Shown one piece after another: positions 1 through 8,229 of a DNA stretch of 64,000 bases. Positions within the stretch are counted from its first letter, which is position 1. Each line of letters begins with the position of its first letter. The DNA lies in contig NZ_VEIY01000001.1 of NCBI RefSeq assembly GCF_007680845.1, forward strand, positions 318,227-382,226, in the 5' to 3' direction. Made by a program: the position numbers and the translations under genes. This DNA comes from Curtobacterium pusillum (GTDB lineage: Bacteria; Actinomycetota; Actinomycetes; Actinomycetales; Microbacteriaceae). Below the pieces are notes generated by a model, which did not search any database, was not told the origin of the DNA, and was given only the letters and a program-made list of their open reading frames with translations.

Positions 1-1
1 C

Positions 2-127
2 ATGCTCACCGCGCAGATCGAGTGGCTCACCGCCACGGCCGACCGGATCGCCACCGGCGACGTCCCGTGGGACGGCCCCGCCCTCTCCGCAGACCCCACC
101 GAGAACAGCAAGGACACCCCCCGATGA
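2..127 (+). CDS. C-terminal end of an unidentified upstream protein (partial)
   Basis: An open frame enters from the left edge and ends in TGA at 125-127, overlapping the ATG of the next gene as ATGA. About 41 residues are visible, starting within the window at MLTAQIEWLTATADRIATGD. This is too little to name a family. The tight coupling to an EmrB/QacA-type exporter makes a transcriptional regulator (PadR or TetR type) a reasonable guess, but that rests on context only. The true start lies outside the window. Confidence 0.55.
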   Translation: MLTAQIEWLTATADRIATGDVPWDGPALSADPTENSKDTPR

Positions 128-1770
128 CCTCCGTGTCACCCACCACCGAGAAGAAGCCGTGGCCCGCACTCTGGGCACTCGTCGTCGGCTTCTTCATGAT
201 CCTCGTCGACTCGACCATCGTGTCCGTCGCGACCCCCACCATCGCGGAGAAGCTCGACGCCGACATCAACGCGGTCATCTGGGTGACGAGCGCCTACCTC
301 CTCGCCTACGCCGTGCCGCTCCTCATCACCGGTCGACTCGGTGACCGCTTCGGCCCGAAGGTGCTGTACCAGACCGGCCTCGTGGTGTTCACGCTGTCGA
401 GCCTCTGGTGCGGGCTGTCCGGGTCGATCGAGATGCTCATCGTCGCCCGCGTCGTGCAGGGCCTCGGGGCCGCCATGATGACGCCGCAGACGATGTCCGT
501 CATCACCCGGATGTTCCCGCCGCAGAACCGTGGCGCGGCCATGGGTCTCTGGGGTGCCACGGCCGGCATCGCCTCGCTCGTCGGACCGATCGCGGGCGGC
601 CTGCTCGTCGACGGCTTCGGCTGGGAGTGGATCTTCTTCGTGAACGTCCCCGTCGGCGTGGTCGCCTTCGTCCTCGCGCAGCGCCTCGTGCCGACGTTCG
701 AGAAGCACCAGCACCGGTTCGACTACTTGGGCATCGTGCTCTCGGCGGTGGGGATGTTCCTGCTCGTCTTCGGCATCCAGGAAGGCGAGACGTACGACTG
801 GGGCACCATCACCGGTCCGATCTCGGTCTGGGCGCTCATCATCGCCGGCATCGTGGTGCTCGCCGCGTTCGTGGTGTGGCAGGGCGTGCAGAAGACCGAG
901 CCGCTGCTGCCGCTCGGCCTCTTCAAGGACCGCAACTTCACGCTCGCGAACATCGCGATCACGGCGGTCGGCGTCGCGATCTCCTCGTTCGCGCTCCCGC
1001 TCATGCTCTGGGCGCAGGACGTGAAGGACTTCTCGCCGACCCAGGCGGCGCTGCTCCTCGTGCCGATGGCCGTCATCTCCGCGGCCCTCGCACCGCTCGT
1101 CGGCAAGAACCTGCAGCGGTGGAACCCGCGCTGGGTCGCCGCGTTCGGGCTCGCCTGCTTCTCGGGCGGTCTGTTCTGGTTCGCCGGGCTCGTCGCCGGG
1201 AACGCCGGGTGGCAGCTCATCCTGCTGCCGAGCGCGCTGCTCGGCATCGCGAACGCCTGCATGTGGGGGCCGCTGTCGGTCTCGGCGACGCGGAACCTCT
1301 CGCCGCGCCTGGCGGGTGCCGGCTCCGGCGTGTACAACACCACGCGGCAGATCGGTGCCGTGCTCGGTTCGGCCGGCATCGCCGCGCTGATCGAGGCGCG
1401 CATCACCGCGAACTTCCCGGCACAGTCCGGCGGAGCTGCCGCCGGCGGTGCGGAACAGCAGGTCGGCACGCTCCCCGCGATCCTGCTCGACCCGTTCTCG
1501 AAGGCCATGGGTCAGTCGCTCGTCCTGCCCGCCGTCGTGCTCCTCGTCGCGATCGTCGCGGCGCTGTTCCTGGCGAAGCCGAAGCAGACCGTGGCCTGGC
1601 AGCAGACCGGGGCCGTCGCGACCGAGCCCGCGGTCGGCGAGACCCCGGCGGAGCACCTCGGTGCACACGCCGCCGCTCCGGCTCCGGCTCCGGCCACGCC
1701 CTCGACCGAGGACGAGGACGAGGACGAGCTCGCCACGGTCGACCACCACGGGCGGCACGCGGGCGCGTAG
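124..1770 (+). CDS. MFS drug exporter, DHA2 (EmrB/QacA) family
   Basis: Predicted 548-residue inner-membrane drug:proton antiporter of the 14-TM DHA2 group. Visible family motifs are LVDSTIVSVATPTI near residues 27-40 in TM1, the loop motif GRLGDRFGPK at 70-79, GPIAGGLL in TM5 (about 154-161) and WEWIFFVNVPVG at 167-178. The cytoplasmic C-tail is Ala/Pro-rich and ends in an acidic run (EDEDEDE). The ATG at 124 was chosen over the longer upstream frame because it overlaps the stop of the preceding gene (ATGA) and puts the first TM near the N-terminus. The substrate cannot be read from sequence. It is probably co-transcribed with the upstream partial gene and is followed by a strong hairpin. 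Confidence 0.93.
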   Translation: MTSVSPTTEKKPWPALWALVVGFFMILVDSTIVSVATPTIAEKLDADINAVIWVTSAYLLAYAVPLLITGRLGDRFGPKVLYQTGLVVFTLSSLWCGLSGSIEMLIVARVVQGLGAAMMTPQTMSVITRMFPPQNRGAAMGLWGATAGIASLVGPIAGGLLVDGFGWEWIFFVNVPVGVVAFVLAQRLVPTFEKHQHRFDYLGIVLSAVGMFLLVFGIQEGETYDWGTITGPISVWALIIAGIVVLAAFVVWQGVQKTEPLLPLGLFKDRNFTLANIAITAVGVAISSFALPLMLWAQDVKDFSPTQAALLLVPMAVISAALAPLVGKNLQRWNPRWVAAFGLACFSGGLFWFAGLVAGNAGWQLILLPSALLGIANACMWGPLSVSATRNLSPRLAGAGSGVYNTTRQIGAVLGSAGIAALIEARITANFPAQSGGAAAGGAEQQVGTLPAILLDPFSKAMGQSLVLPAVVLLVAIVAALFLAKPKQTVAWQQTGAVATEPAVGETPAEHLGAHAAAPAPAPATPSTEDEDEDELATVDHHGRHAGA

Positions 1771-1779
1771 CCCCGACAC

Positions 1780-1817
1780 GACGAGCCCCGCGCTGCCCAG
1801 GTAGCGCGGGGCTCGTC
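1780..1817. terminator. Hairpin terminator after the MFS exporter
   Basis: A 15-bp perfect inverted repeat (GACGAGCCCCGCGCT and its complement) with an 8-base loop lies 10 bases past the exporter stop. There is no T-run, as is common in high-GC Gram-positives. Confidence 0.7.
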
Positions 1818-1849
1818 CGCGTCCGGGCACGCCCGCTGGTGCGTCGTCA

Positions 1850-1948
1850 TCGTTCGACATCCCACGCGTCGAACGACGGGTCCGATGTCGGATCATGCAC
1901 GGGAGCGCCGATGCGTGGTCATCGTTCGACAACACGCGCGTCGAACGA
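1850..1948. repeat. Two copies of an intergenic TCGTTCGAC palindrome
   Basis: The half-sites TCGTTCGAC and GTCGAACGA flank a 9-base spacer at 1850-1876 and again at 1922-1948. Flanking bases are also shared (GTCATCGTTCGACA, GTCGAACGACGGGT), so this is a repeated unit and not just two hairpins. Related, more diverged copies occur at 35468-35566. The rest of the 279-bp gap (1771-2049) contains a GCC-rich low-complexity run at about 1980-2050 and no gene that I can see. Confidence 0.6.
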
Positions 1949-2049
1949 CGGGTGCCGTGTCGAACAACGCGTGGGGAGCGCCCTGCGCCGCCGCCCGCCG
2001 CCGCGCCCCGCCGCCCGCCGCCGCCGCGCCGCCGCCGCCCGCCGCGCGC

Positions 2050-2961
2050 CTACCCGCGGCGCTGCAGGTGCGCGCGGGTGAGCTCCGCCATCTCCTCGTC
2101 GGAGAGGGCGTCGACGGTGCGGGCCTCCCGCCGGTCCGTCCGCTGCCACCGGATGAACAGCGAGATGAGCACGGGCACGTCCGCGACCTCGGCGATGAAC
2201 CAGAGCAGGTCCCCCGCGAGGTGCTGGTCCCGCAGCGGGGACGGGAACCACGGCTGCCCGACCGCCTGCACGAGCGACCCGTCCAGCACGTGGTTCGACA
2301 CCCGCAGCACGATGCCCGGGATCGCATCAGCGAGGAGCTCGACGAACGCGAGCAGGAACTCGACGGTGACGAACGTCGACGAGCGCAGGATGCCCGGCTC
2401 GGACAGCGGCGTCAGGAGCGTGAAGCCGAGCAGCGGCACGAGGGCGGTGATCGCCGTCGCCCAGACCGGGGACTCCCGGATCGTCGCCGAGAGGGGCGTC
2501 AGCAGCACGCAGAACAGCGCGAGGGCGACCAGGGGCGAGACGATGGCGTTGCCGAGGAAGCGGGCTGGACGTGAGGCGAGCATCGCGGAGGCGGTCTGTG
2601 CGAGGCGGGCCGGGCCTCCCGTCCGGAGCAACGAGACGGGCGCGGCGAACGCGGCGAAGGTGGGGACCGCGAAGAAGAGCAGGGCCAACCGCAGCACGAA
2701 CGCCCAGCGGAGGTCCTGGTCGTGGATCCCGACGATGCCGAACTGCAGGATGCCGAACAGGACGAGTGCGGCGAGGAACGCGAGGCTGCGCCACCAGGGC
2801 CAGCGGTTACCCCGGCGGGCGGCGCCGACGATCCACCAGCCGTAGGTCACCGCGGCGACGGTGATGAGGACGGCTGCCAGCGGGTCGAACCGCCACGTGC
2901 TCCAGAACTCGGGTGTCGACGGCGTGGGGTGCCTCCTGCTGGTCGTCCTGCCGACGACCAT
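2050..2961 (-). CDS. CtaG-like (caa3_CtaG family) integral membrane protein
   Basis: About 303 residues with roughly seven to eight hydrophobic segments. The pattern AAPVSLLRTGG in the first half and the late DQHLAGDLLWFIAEV followed by a basic FIRWQRTDRREA tail match the cytochrome c oxidase assembly CtaG family, which is linked to copper delivery to caa3-type oxidase. Family members usually carry a His-rich TM segment (HMxxHxxL type); here the corresponding stretch reads DLRWAFVLRLALLFFAVP without those His residues, so a copper role is uncertain. The ATG at 2961 is a compromise: the open frame extends to 3099 but overlaps the neighbour. It follows the acyltransferase gene on the same strand after about 50 bases. 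Confidence 0.72.
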   Translation of the reverse strand: MVVGRTTSRRHPTPSTPEFWSTWRFDPLAAVLITVAAVTYGWWIVGAARRGNRWPWWRSLAFLAALVLFGILQFGIVGIHDQDLRWAFVLRLALLFFAVPTFAAFAAPVSLLRTGGPARLAQTASAMLASRPARFLGNAIVSPLVALALFCVLLTPLSATIRESPVWATAITALVPLLGFTLLTPLSEPGILRSSTFVTVEFLLAFVELLADAIPGIVLRVSNHVLDGSLVQAVGQPWFPSPLRDQHLAGDLLWFIAEVADVPVLISLFIRWQRTDRREARTVDALSDEEMAELTRAHLQRRG

Positions 2962-3010
2962 CCTCCGCCCGCGGCACGGCCAGCAGTGGCCCGCTCCGGT
3001 GAGAACCGGT

Positions 3011-4318
3011 TCAGATCCGGGCGACGCCCCTCGCCGGGACCGTTCTGGTGAGGAGCCGGACACCGACCGGGACCAGGACCGCTCCGAGCAGCGCGACACC
3101 GAACGACAGGTGGAGCTGCATGACCACGAACGCGGGCCCGACGGTGCACAGGGCGGCGACGGCGAGCACCGGCCACGCGGGGCGATCCGTACCGGGGAGC
3201 AGACGGGGGAGCGGGCGGTCGAACCGGCGGAGCCCGCGAGCGACCCCGAGTGCGACAGCCAGCAGGACCACGAGCGCGATCGAGCGGGTGGCCCACCACG
3301 TGCCGGACCCCGGTGTCGGGAACGGGACGCCGACGAGCAGTGCGACGCCGTTCAGGGCGATGAAGAGCGGCAGGTGCCAGAGGTAGATCGTCATGCCGTC
3401 GCGGCCGAGCATGAAGACCGTGCCCAAGGCCGCCCGTGTCCGCATGAGCCGCGTGAGGGGTGCGTGCACGACCTGGACCAGGCACGCCTGGCTGATCGCG
3501 AGGACCGCGAGCGGGAGCATCGGCGGGTTGAGGTCCTGCAGCAGGTCCGGTGCCCAGAGCCCGATCGACGTCATCGGCACGAGGAGCGCGTAGCCGACCG
3601 CTGCGACCACGACGAGGAGCACCTTCGACCGGCGGGCGAACCACCCGTCCGCCCAGAGGAACCCGAGCTGCTGCGCGAACAGCCACACCGGGCCGAGGTT
3701 GAGGAGTCCGACCTCGGCGACCCCGGTCGCGAACCGGAGCGCGTCCACGGCCGCGGCGAGGAGCAGCAGCACGCCGAGCGTCCGCCACGGAGCCCGCTCG
3801 TGCAGGCGCATCATGGCCGGCACGCAGCACTGGGTGATCCCGTACGCGGCCAGGAACCACAGCGGCGAGCCGATGCCGAACGCCACCTCGGCGAGGAGCT
3901 CCGGCGGCGTGCCGAGGGCCGTCGCGACCCCGAGCCCGACAGCGAGCACGGCGAACAGGGGGATCGCCGGCCGGAACAGCCGCACGAGCCGGGTCGCGAC
4001 GAAGTCCCGCGCGTCGCCGCCCCGCGCGCGGGTGCTCCGCCAGCCGACCGCGCTCGCGAAGCCCCCGACGACGAAGAACAGCGGCATCACCTGGCCGATC
4101 CACGTCGCGGCGACGTACCGGGGGAGCTCTTGGAGGGGGCTCGTGACCGCGAGGCCATCCGCCCCGGCCGACACGCCGACCATCGTGATGTGCACGAAGA
4201 CGACGAGGACGACGCAGGCCGTCCGGATGAGGTCGACGACCAGGTCCCGCTTCGCGATGATCCCCCGGACGTCCTGAGCGCTGTTCGCCTGCACCGGCAG
4301 GCCCTGCTGCATGGACAT
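3011..4318 (-). CDS. Acyltransferase 3 family membrane protein
   Basis: Predicted 435-residue multi-pass protein of the acyltransferase-3/OafA group, which transfers acyl groups to envelope sugars or small molecules. The N-terminus IAKRDLVVDLIRTACVVLVV with VFVHITMVG, then PLFFVVGGFAS, the basic loop TRLVRLFRPAIPLF and later GRDGMTIYLWHLPLF are the usual order of family features; about ten TM helices follow. Two in-frame ATGs at 4318 and 4312 are both possible. The gene is divergent from fur, with a 168-base gap that holds a palindrome. The acceptor molecule is unknown. It could form an operon with the CtaG-like gene downstream. Confidence 0.85.
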   Translation of the reverse strand: MSMQQGLPVQANSAQDVRGIIAKRDLVVDLIRTACVVLVVFVHITMVGVSAGADGLAVTSPLQELPRYVAATWIGQVMPLFFVVGGFASAVGWRSTRARGGDARDFVATRLVRLFRPAIPLFAVLAVGLGVATALGTPPELLAEVAFGIGSPLWFLAAYGITQCCVPAMMRLHERAPWRTLGVLLLLAAAVDALRFATGVAEVGLLNLGPVWLFAQQLGFLWADGWFARRSKVLLVVVAAVGYALLVPMTSIGLWAPDLLQDLNPPMLPLAVLAISQACLVQVVHAPLTRLMRTRAALGTVFMLGRDGMTIYLWHLPLFIALNGVALLVGVPFPTPGSGTWWATRSIALVVLLAVALGVARGLRRFDRPLPRLLPGTDRPAWPVLAVAALCTVGPAFVVMQLHLSFGVALLGAVLVPVGVRLLTRTVPARGVARI

Positions 4319-4389
4319 GACCGGACGCTAGCGCGGGATCGGCCGCTCCCAGGGGCGTCCCAGCGGATCGCGACCGGATCGTGACACCT

Positions 4390-4411
4390 CGTATTCCGGA
4401 AGCGGAATACG
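4390..4411. promoter_or_regulatory. Palindrome upstream of fur
   Basis: CGTATTCCG and CGGAATACG flank GAAG, giving a perfect 9-bp inverted repeat about 75 bases before the fur start and 72 bases before the divergent acyltransferase. It is AT-richer than its surroundings and is a plausible Fur-family or other operator. The binding protein is inferred. Confidence 0.5.
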
Positions 4412-4486
4412 GTCCTCGTTCGCCACCGACGACTCCTGGTGTACAGTGAACTCGTTGTCTTGATCTCTGCAAAAGAAAGGCTCAGC

Positions 4487-4945
4487 ATGGACGTCGACGC
4501 CGATCTGCTCCGCGCTTCGGGCCTCCGGGTCACGACGCCGCGGCTGGCCGTGCTCCGCGCCACCGAGACGATGCCGCACGCGACCGCGGACGACATCGTC
4601 ACCGCGCTCACCGCCGAACTCCCGACGACGAGTCACCAGGCGGTGTACGGCGTCCTCGCGGCACTGACCGGCGTCGGACTCGTGCGCCGGATCGAGCCGG
4701 CCGGCAGCCCCGCGCGGTACGAGCGGCGGACCGGCGACAACCACCACCACATCGTCTGCACCATGTGCGGCGCGATCGAGGACGTCGACTGCGCCGTGGG
4801 CCACTCGCCCTGCCTGACGCCGTCCGAGACGCACGGCTTCGCGGTCACCACCGCCGAGGTCACGTACTGGGGCATCTGCGAGCGCTGCGCCGCAGCCGAG
4901 CGCGACGGCGACGACGAGACCGCACCCAGCACCAGCGCGAGCTGA
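4487..4945 (+). CDS. Fur-family metalloregulator (FurA/PerR-like)
   Basis: A 152-residue winged-helix repressor. The DNA-binding part spans about residues 10-80 (QAVYGVLAALTGVGLVRRIE). The metal-binding half has HHH at 86-88 followed by CTMC (C91, C94) and a second pair CERC (C131, C134), the structural zinc site of the family. Immediate linkage to a catalase gene 93 bases downstream mirrors the furA-katG arrangement in actinobacteria and suggests a peroxide-responsive role. The ATG at 4487 is supported by AAAGAAAGG six bases upstream; a longer frame from 4439 lacks this. Regulation is probably autogenous through the palindrome at 4390-4411, which is inferred. Confidence 0.9.
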   Translation: MDVDADLLRASGLRVTTPRLAVLRATETMPHATADDIVTALTAELPTTSHQAVYGVLAALTGVGLVRRIEPAGSPARYERRTGDNHHHIVCTMCGAIEDVDCAVGHSPCLTPSETHGFAVTTAEVTYWGICERCAAAERDGDDETAPSTSAS

Positions 4946-5038
4946 CGTGCGTGGGCCGAGCCGCGCCTCCAGGCCGCATCCCGAGCCACACGAGCAACCC
5001 GACCACCCCTGACCGAACCAACCCCTCCAGGAGGATCC

Positions 5039-6565
5039 GTGTCCGACCAGAACACGACCGGCCAGCCGGCCGGCACCCCCACCACGACCACCAACAGCGG
5101 GGCCCCGGTCTCCAGTGACCAGCACTCCATGGGTGTCGGCGCGGACGGCCCCCTCGCCCTCCACGACCACTACCTGGTCGAGAAGCTCGCCCAGTTCAAC
5201 CGCGAGCGCGTCCCGGAGCGGGTCGTGCACGCCAAGGGCGGCGGCGCCTTCGGCACCTTCACCGTCACGCAGGACATCAGCCGCTACACCCGCGCCGCGT
5301 TCCTGCAGCCGGGCAAGCAGACCGAGATGCTCGCCCGCTTCTCGTCCGTCGCCGGCGAGCAGGGCTCGCCCGACACCTGGCGCGACCCCCGCGGCTTCGC
5401 GCTGAAGTTCTACACCGAAGAGGGCAACTACGACCTCGTCGGCAACAACACCCCGGTGTTCTTCATCCGCGACGGCATCAAGTTCCCGGACTTCATCCGG
5501 TCGCAGAAGCGCCTGCCGGGCTCCCACCTCCGCAACCACGACATGCAGTGGGACTTCTGGACCCTGTCGCCCGAGTCGGCGCACCAGGTCACGTGGCTCA
5601 TGGGCGACCGCGGCCTGCCGTCCTCGTGGCGGCACATGGACGGCTTCAGCTCGCACACCTACCAGTGGATCAACGCCGAGGGCGAGCGCTTCTGGGTGAA
5701 GTACCACTTCCTCACCGAGCAGGGCCACGCCACGCTCACGCAGGAGGACGCCGACCGCATCGCCGGCGAGGACGCGGACTTCCACATCCGCGACCTGTAC
5801 GAAGCCATCGAGCGGGGCGACAACCCGCGCTGGACCCTCAAGGTGCAGGTCATGCCCTACGAGGACGCCGCCGAGTACCGCTTCAACCCGTTCGACCTGA
5901 CGAAGGTGTGGCCGCACGCGGACTACCCCCTCATCGAGGTCGGCACGATGGAGCTCAACCGCAACCCGGAGAACTACTTCGCCCAGATCGAGCAGGCGAC
6001 GTTCGCACCGTCGAACTTCGTCCCCGGCATCGCGGCGAGCCCGGACAAGATGCTCCTCGCGCGCATCTTCAGCTACGCGGACGCCCAGCGTTACCGCGTC
6101 GGCACGAACCACGCGCAGCTGCCGGTGAACGCCCCGAAGAACGAGGTGCACTCGTACTCGAAGGACGGCGCGATGCGCTTCGACTTCCAGAAGGCCGAGG
6201 CGCCGGTGTACGCGCCGAACACCCAGGGTGGTGCGCACGCCTCGGCGGGTGCATCGGACGACGCCCCCGGCTGGGAGTCGGACGGCGTGCTGCAGCGCTC
6301 CGCCGCGACGCTCCACCCCGAGGACGACGACTTCGGTCAGGCGGGAACGCTCTACCGCGAGGTCCTCGACGACGCCGCTCGCGAGCGTCTGGTCGGCAAC
6401 ATCGCCGGGCACGTCTCGAAGGTGACGCGCGACGACCTGCGCGAGCGGGTGTTCGCCTACTGGACGAACGTCGACCCCGACCTCGGTGCGCGGGTGCGCG
6501 CGGCCGTCGTGCCGAGCGCGCCGGGTTCCAACGAGGACCCGGAGAAGGTGGCCGTCGAGGCGTGA
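5039..6565 (+). CDS. katA: Monofunctional haem catalase
   Basis: A 508-residue small-subunit catalase that dismutates hydrogen peroxide in the cytoplasm. The distal His lies in [12 protein letters not shown] (H64), the distal Asn in [13 protein letters not shown] (N136/N137) and the haem-ligating Tyr in [15 protein letters not shown] (Y346). The first 30 residues are a Thr/Ser/Gly-rich extension. The GTG start at 5039 is preceded by AGGAGG at good spacing. It lies directly after the Fur-family gene and is probably controlled by it. The intervening 93 bases contain one half-site (GCGCCTCCAG) of the dispersed repeat. A long bidirectional hairpin follows the stop. Confidence 0.97.
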   Translation: MSDQNTTGQPAGTPTTTTNSGAPVSSDQHSMGVGADGPLALHDHYLVEKLAQFNRERVPERVVHAKGGGAFGTFTVTQDISRYTRAAFLQPGKQTEMLARFSSVAGEQGSPDTWRDPRGFALKFYTEEGNYDLVGNNTPVFFIRDGIKFPDFIRSQKRLPGSHLRNHDMQWDFWTLSPESAHQVTWLMGDRGLPSSWRHMDGFSSHTYQWINAEGERFWVKYHFLTEQGHATLTQEDADRIAGEDADFHIRDLYEAIERGDNPRWTLKVQVMPYEDAAEYRFNPFDLTKVWPHADYPLIEVGTMELNRNPENYFAQIEQATFAPSNFVPGIAASPDKMLLARIFSYADAQRYRVGTNHAQLPVNAPKNEVHSYSKDGAMRFDFQKAEAPVYAPNTQGGAHASAGASDDAPGWESDGVLQRSAATLHPEDDDFGQAGTLYREVLDDAARERLVGNIAGHVSKVTRDDLRERVFAYWTNVDPDLGARVRAAVVPSAPGSNEDPEKVAVEA

Positions 6566-6577
6566 GTCCCAGGCCCT

Positions 6578-6622
6578 GACGGGAGGCGCGGTGCGAGTCG
6601 GACTCGCACCGCGCCTCCCGTC
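6578..6622. terminator. Bidirectional hairpin between katA and the NodA-like gene (dispersed repeat copy)
   Basis: A perfect 20-bp inverted repeat beginning GACGGGAGGCGCGGTGCGAG with a 5-base loop, between two convergent genes. It is one of the best full-length copies of the GGAGGCGCGG palindrome family found throughout the window. Confidence 0.8.
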
Positions 6623-6648
6623 TGTGGTCGCGGCTCGGGCGTGGCGGC

Positions 6649-7215
6649 CTAGACCTGCTGGCCGTTGAGGAGGATCGGGCCGCTCGGCCAGTCCTCCAGC
6701 CGCCCCTCGACCGGGAGCACCATCCAGCCGCCCTGCTCGGTCTCCGAGATGCCGGCGCCGTCCGCGGTGAACGCCGAGAAGGTGCCCACGGCGCCGTCGA
6801 TTTCGTGCCAGCCCATGCGTGCGTAGAACGGGATGCGGTTCTCCCCGGCCCCGAGGAACCCGTACGGCACCCGGAGCCCCTCGAGCACCGCGTGGGTGCG
6901 GGTCATCAGCTCGCGGCCGACCCCGGTTCCCTGCAGTCGAGGCGACACGGCGACGATGCCGGTGTCGCCGACGAGCACGTCCTCGCCGCCGACCGCGATG
7001 AACATCCGGCGGATGCCGACGTGGGCGAGCACGACGCCGTCCCCGCTCCGACCGATCACGCGCCGCTCGGGCTGCATGCCCGCGTAGTCGCGGCCGCCCA
7101 CGTACCAGTGCGACCAGTCGGGGAAGGCCTGCCCGAGCAGTGCTGCGATCGCTTCGTGGTCGGCGAGCGACAGGGCGCTCTCCTCGACCACCTCCCACCG
7201 GATGTCTTCAGTCAC
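6649..7215 (-). CDS. NodA-like / GNAT-fold N-acyltransferase
   Basis: A 188-residue protein. Its start (IRWEVVEESALSLADH), centre (VVLAHVGIRRMFIAVGGEDV, then GIVAVSPRLQGTGVG) and end (MVLPVEGRLEDWPSG) line up, from memory of the family, with rhizobial NodA, the acyltransferase that N-acylates the Nod-factor chitooligosaccharide. NodA has the same order and similar length (about 196-210 residues). SPRLQGTGVGREL is a GNAT acyl-CoA loop. No nodB or nodC is nearby, so Nod-factor synthesis is not implied; a general acetyl- or acyltransferase is the safe call. GTG 7215 was chosen because the family begins near here; TTG 7260 is the longer option. It is divergent from the secreted-peptide gene. Confidence 0.75.
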   Translation of the reverse strand: MTEDIRWEVVEESALSLADHEAIAALLGQAFPDWSHWYVGGRDYAGMQPERRVIGRSGDGVVLAHVGIRRMFIAVGGEDVLVGDTGIVAVSPRLQGTGVGRELMTRTHAVLEGLRVPYGFLGAGENRIPFYARMGWHEIDGAVGTFSAFTADGAGISETEQGGWMVLPVEGRLEDWPSGPILLNGQQV

Positions 7216-7321
7216 CAGGCCATCCTGCCGGAACTCTCCTCGGCGGGTTGCACCGACCAACTGAACGGTAATACGTTAACGGCGGCGCCGGGGTGGCGTC
7301 GTGAAACAAGGGGAGTGATCG

Positions 7322-7603
7322 ATGTCGATCAAGAACGTTCTGCTGGGAGCCGCTGTGCTCGGGACCGTCGTGGCTGGAGGGGTCGCGGTGGACGTCGCGA
7401 GTGCGCCGGAGGCGAAGGCTGCCTGTTACGGGTCCGTCACGTTGATGAAGGGCAAGAACAACACGTGCTCGAACGGCGCTCGCCACTGGAACGCCATCAA
7501 GAACGCTCCGAGCAAGTACGGGGACTGGGTCGGACGAGGAAAGGTCTCGTCGCAGAAACTGTGCTGGGCGAACGTCGTCTCGTACGGCATGACGGCGCGC
7601 TGA
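7322..7603 (+). CDS. Small secreted peptide, putative bacteriocin-like
   Basis: 93 residues. A basic start (MSIKNV), a hydrophobic core to about residue 29 and an APEAKA site make a clear Sec signal peptide with cleavage near residue 34. The predicted mature part is about 60 residues, basic and aromatic-rich, with three Cys (C35, C49, C81). I do not recognise a family; it lacks an obvious lactococcin-972 signature. AAGGGGAGTG upstream is a good ribosome site. It is the first gene of an ABC-transporter cluster that also contains a lipoprotein and a peptidoglycan-binding adaptor. Its stop is followed at once by the ATG of the lipoprotein gene. The export or immunity context makes an antimicrobial peptide plausible but unproven. 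Confidence 0.7.
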   Translation: MSIKNVLLGAAVLGTVVAGGVAVDVASAPEAKAACYGSVTLMKGKNNTCSNGARHWNAIKNAPSKYGDWVGRGKVSSQKLCWANVVSYGMTAR

Positions 7604-8229
7604 ATGCGACGAACGAACGGCAGCCGCGACGCGTTCCGTGTCGCGGCTGCCGCGTTCCTGCTCGTACCGCTCGCGGGGTGTTCCTCGACACCGCCGCAAC
7701 CGTCCGGGACGACCCCTTCCGACGTGACGCTCGAGTCAGCCGGACCCTGGACCGACGAGTTCCGGGCTGCACTCGACGACGGAGTGTCCCGTTCGAAGAA
7801 CGCATCCTCGCGGACGGTTCCGTGACGCCGGAGGAGGTCGAAGCCGCACACGACCGTGTTCGTCGGTGCCTGGCCGACTCTGGTCTGGGAATCAACTACG
7901 ACCCCGACGGGGGTTTCGAGTTGCAGTCGTTGGACGGCAAGTACCCGGACGGCTTCTTCGAGCGATCGGACCCGATCCTGCGCTCGTGCGAGAAACGGGC
8001 GGACGAGTACGTCACGTACCTGTTCGAGGAGACTCGCCGGAACCCCGAGCGACGGGACGACGCTGAGATCACCGTGCCGTGTCTGCAGGCTGCTGGCTTG
8101 GTCGGGAAGGACTACTCCGAGCAGCAGTGGCGCGATGACTACGACGCGGACACCTTGCCGTTCGATTCGACGAGCGATGAGGCGGTGCAGTGCCGACTCG
8201 ACCCGCTCGGGCTCTGGCGGAGGCCGTGA
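7604..8229 (+). pseudogene. Putative lipoprotein with an apparent frameshift
   Basis: The first frame encodes a lipoprotein signal (AAAAFLLVPLAGC) and runs to AGPWTDEFRAALDDGVS. The coherent continuation, PFEERILADGSVTPEEVEAA onward to the stop at 8229, lies in another frame. One extra C in the CCC run at 7788-7790 would restore a single product of about 208 residues. The C-terminal part has several Cys (RRCLADSG, LRSCEKR, VPCLQAAG, VQCRLDP), a pattern I associate with lipoproteins beside actinobacterial ABC/peptidoglycan-binding export loci. Either a recent inactivation or a sequencing error could explain it. The next gene starts within its stop (GTGA). Confidence 0.7.

Noticed and set aside
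136..1935. Long minus-strand ORF of about 600 codons over the MFS exporter
   Set aside because: Arg/Glu/Asp-rich shadow translation; the plus strand has full MFS motifs.
7322..7603. Lactococcin-972 family assignment of the secreted peptide
   Set aside because: Context suggests it but I could not see the family's Trp/Gly motifs; left as an unknown peptide.
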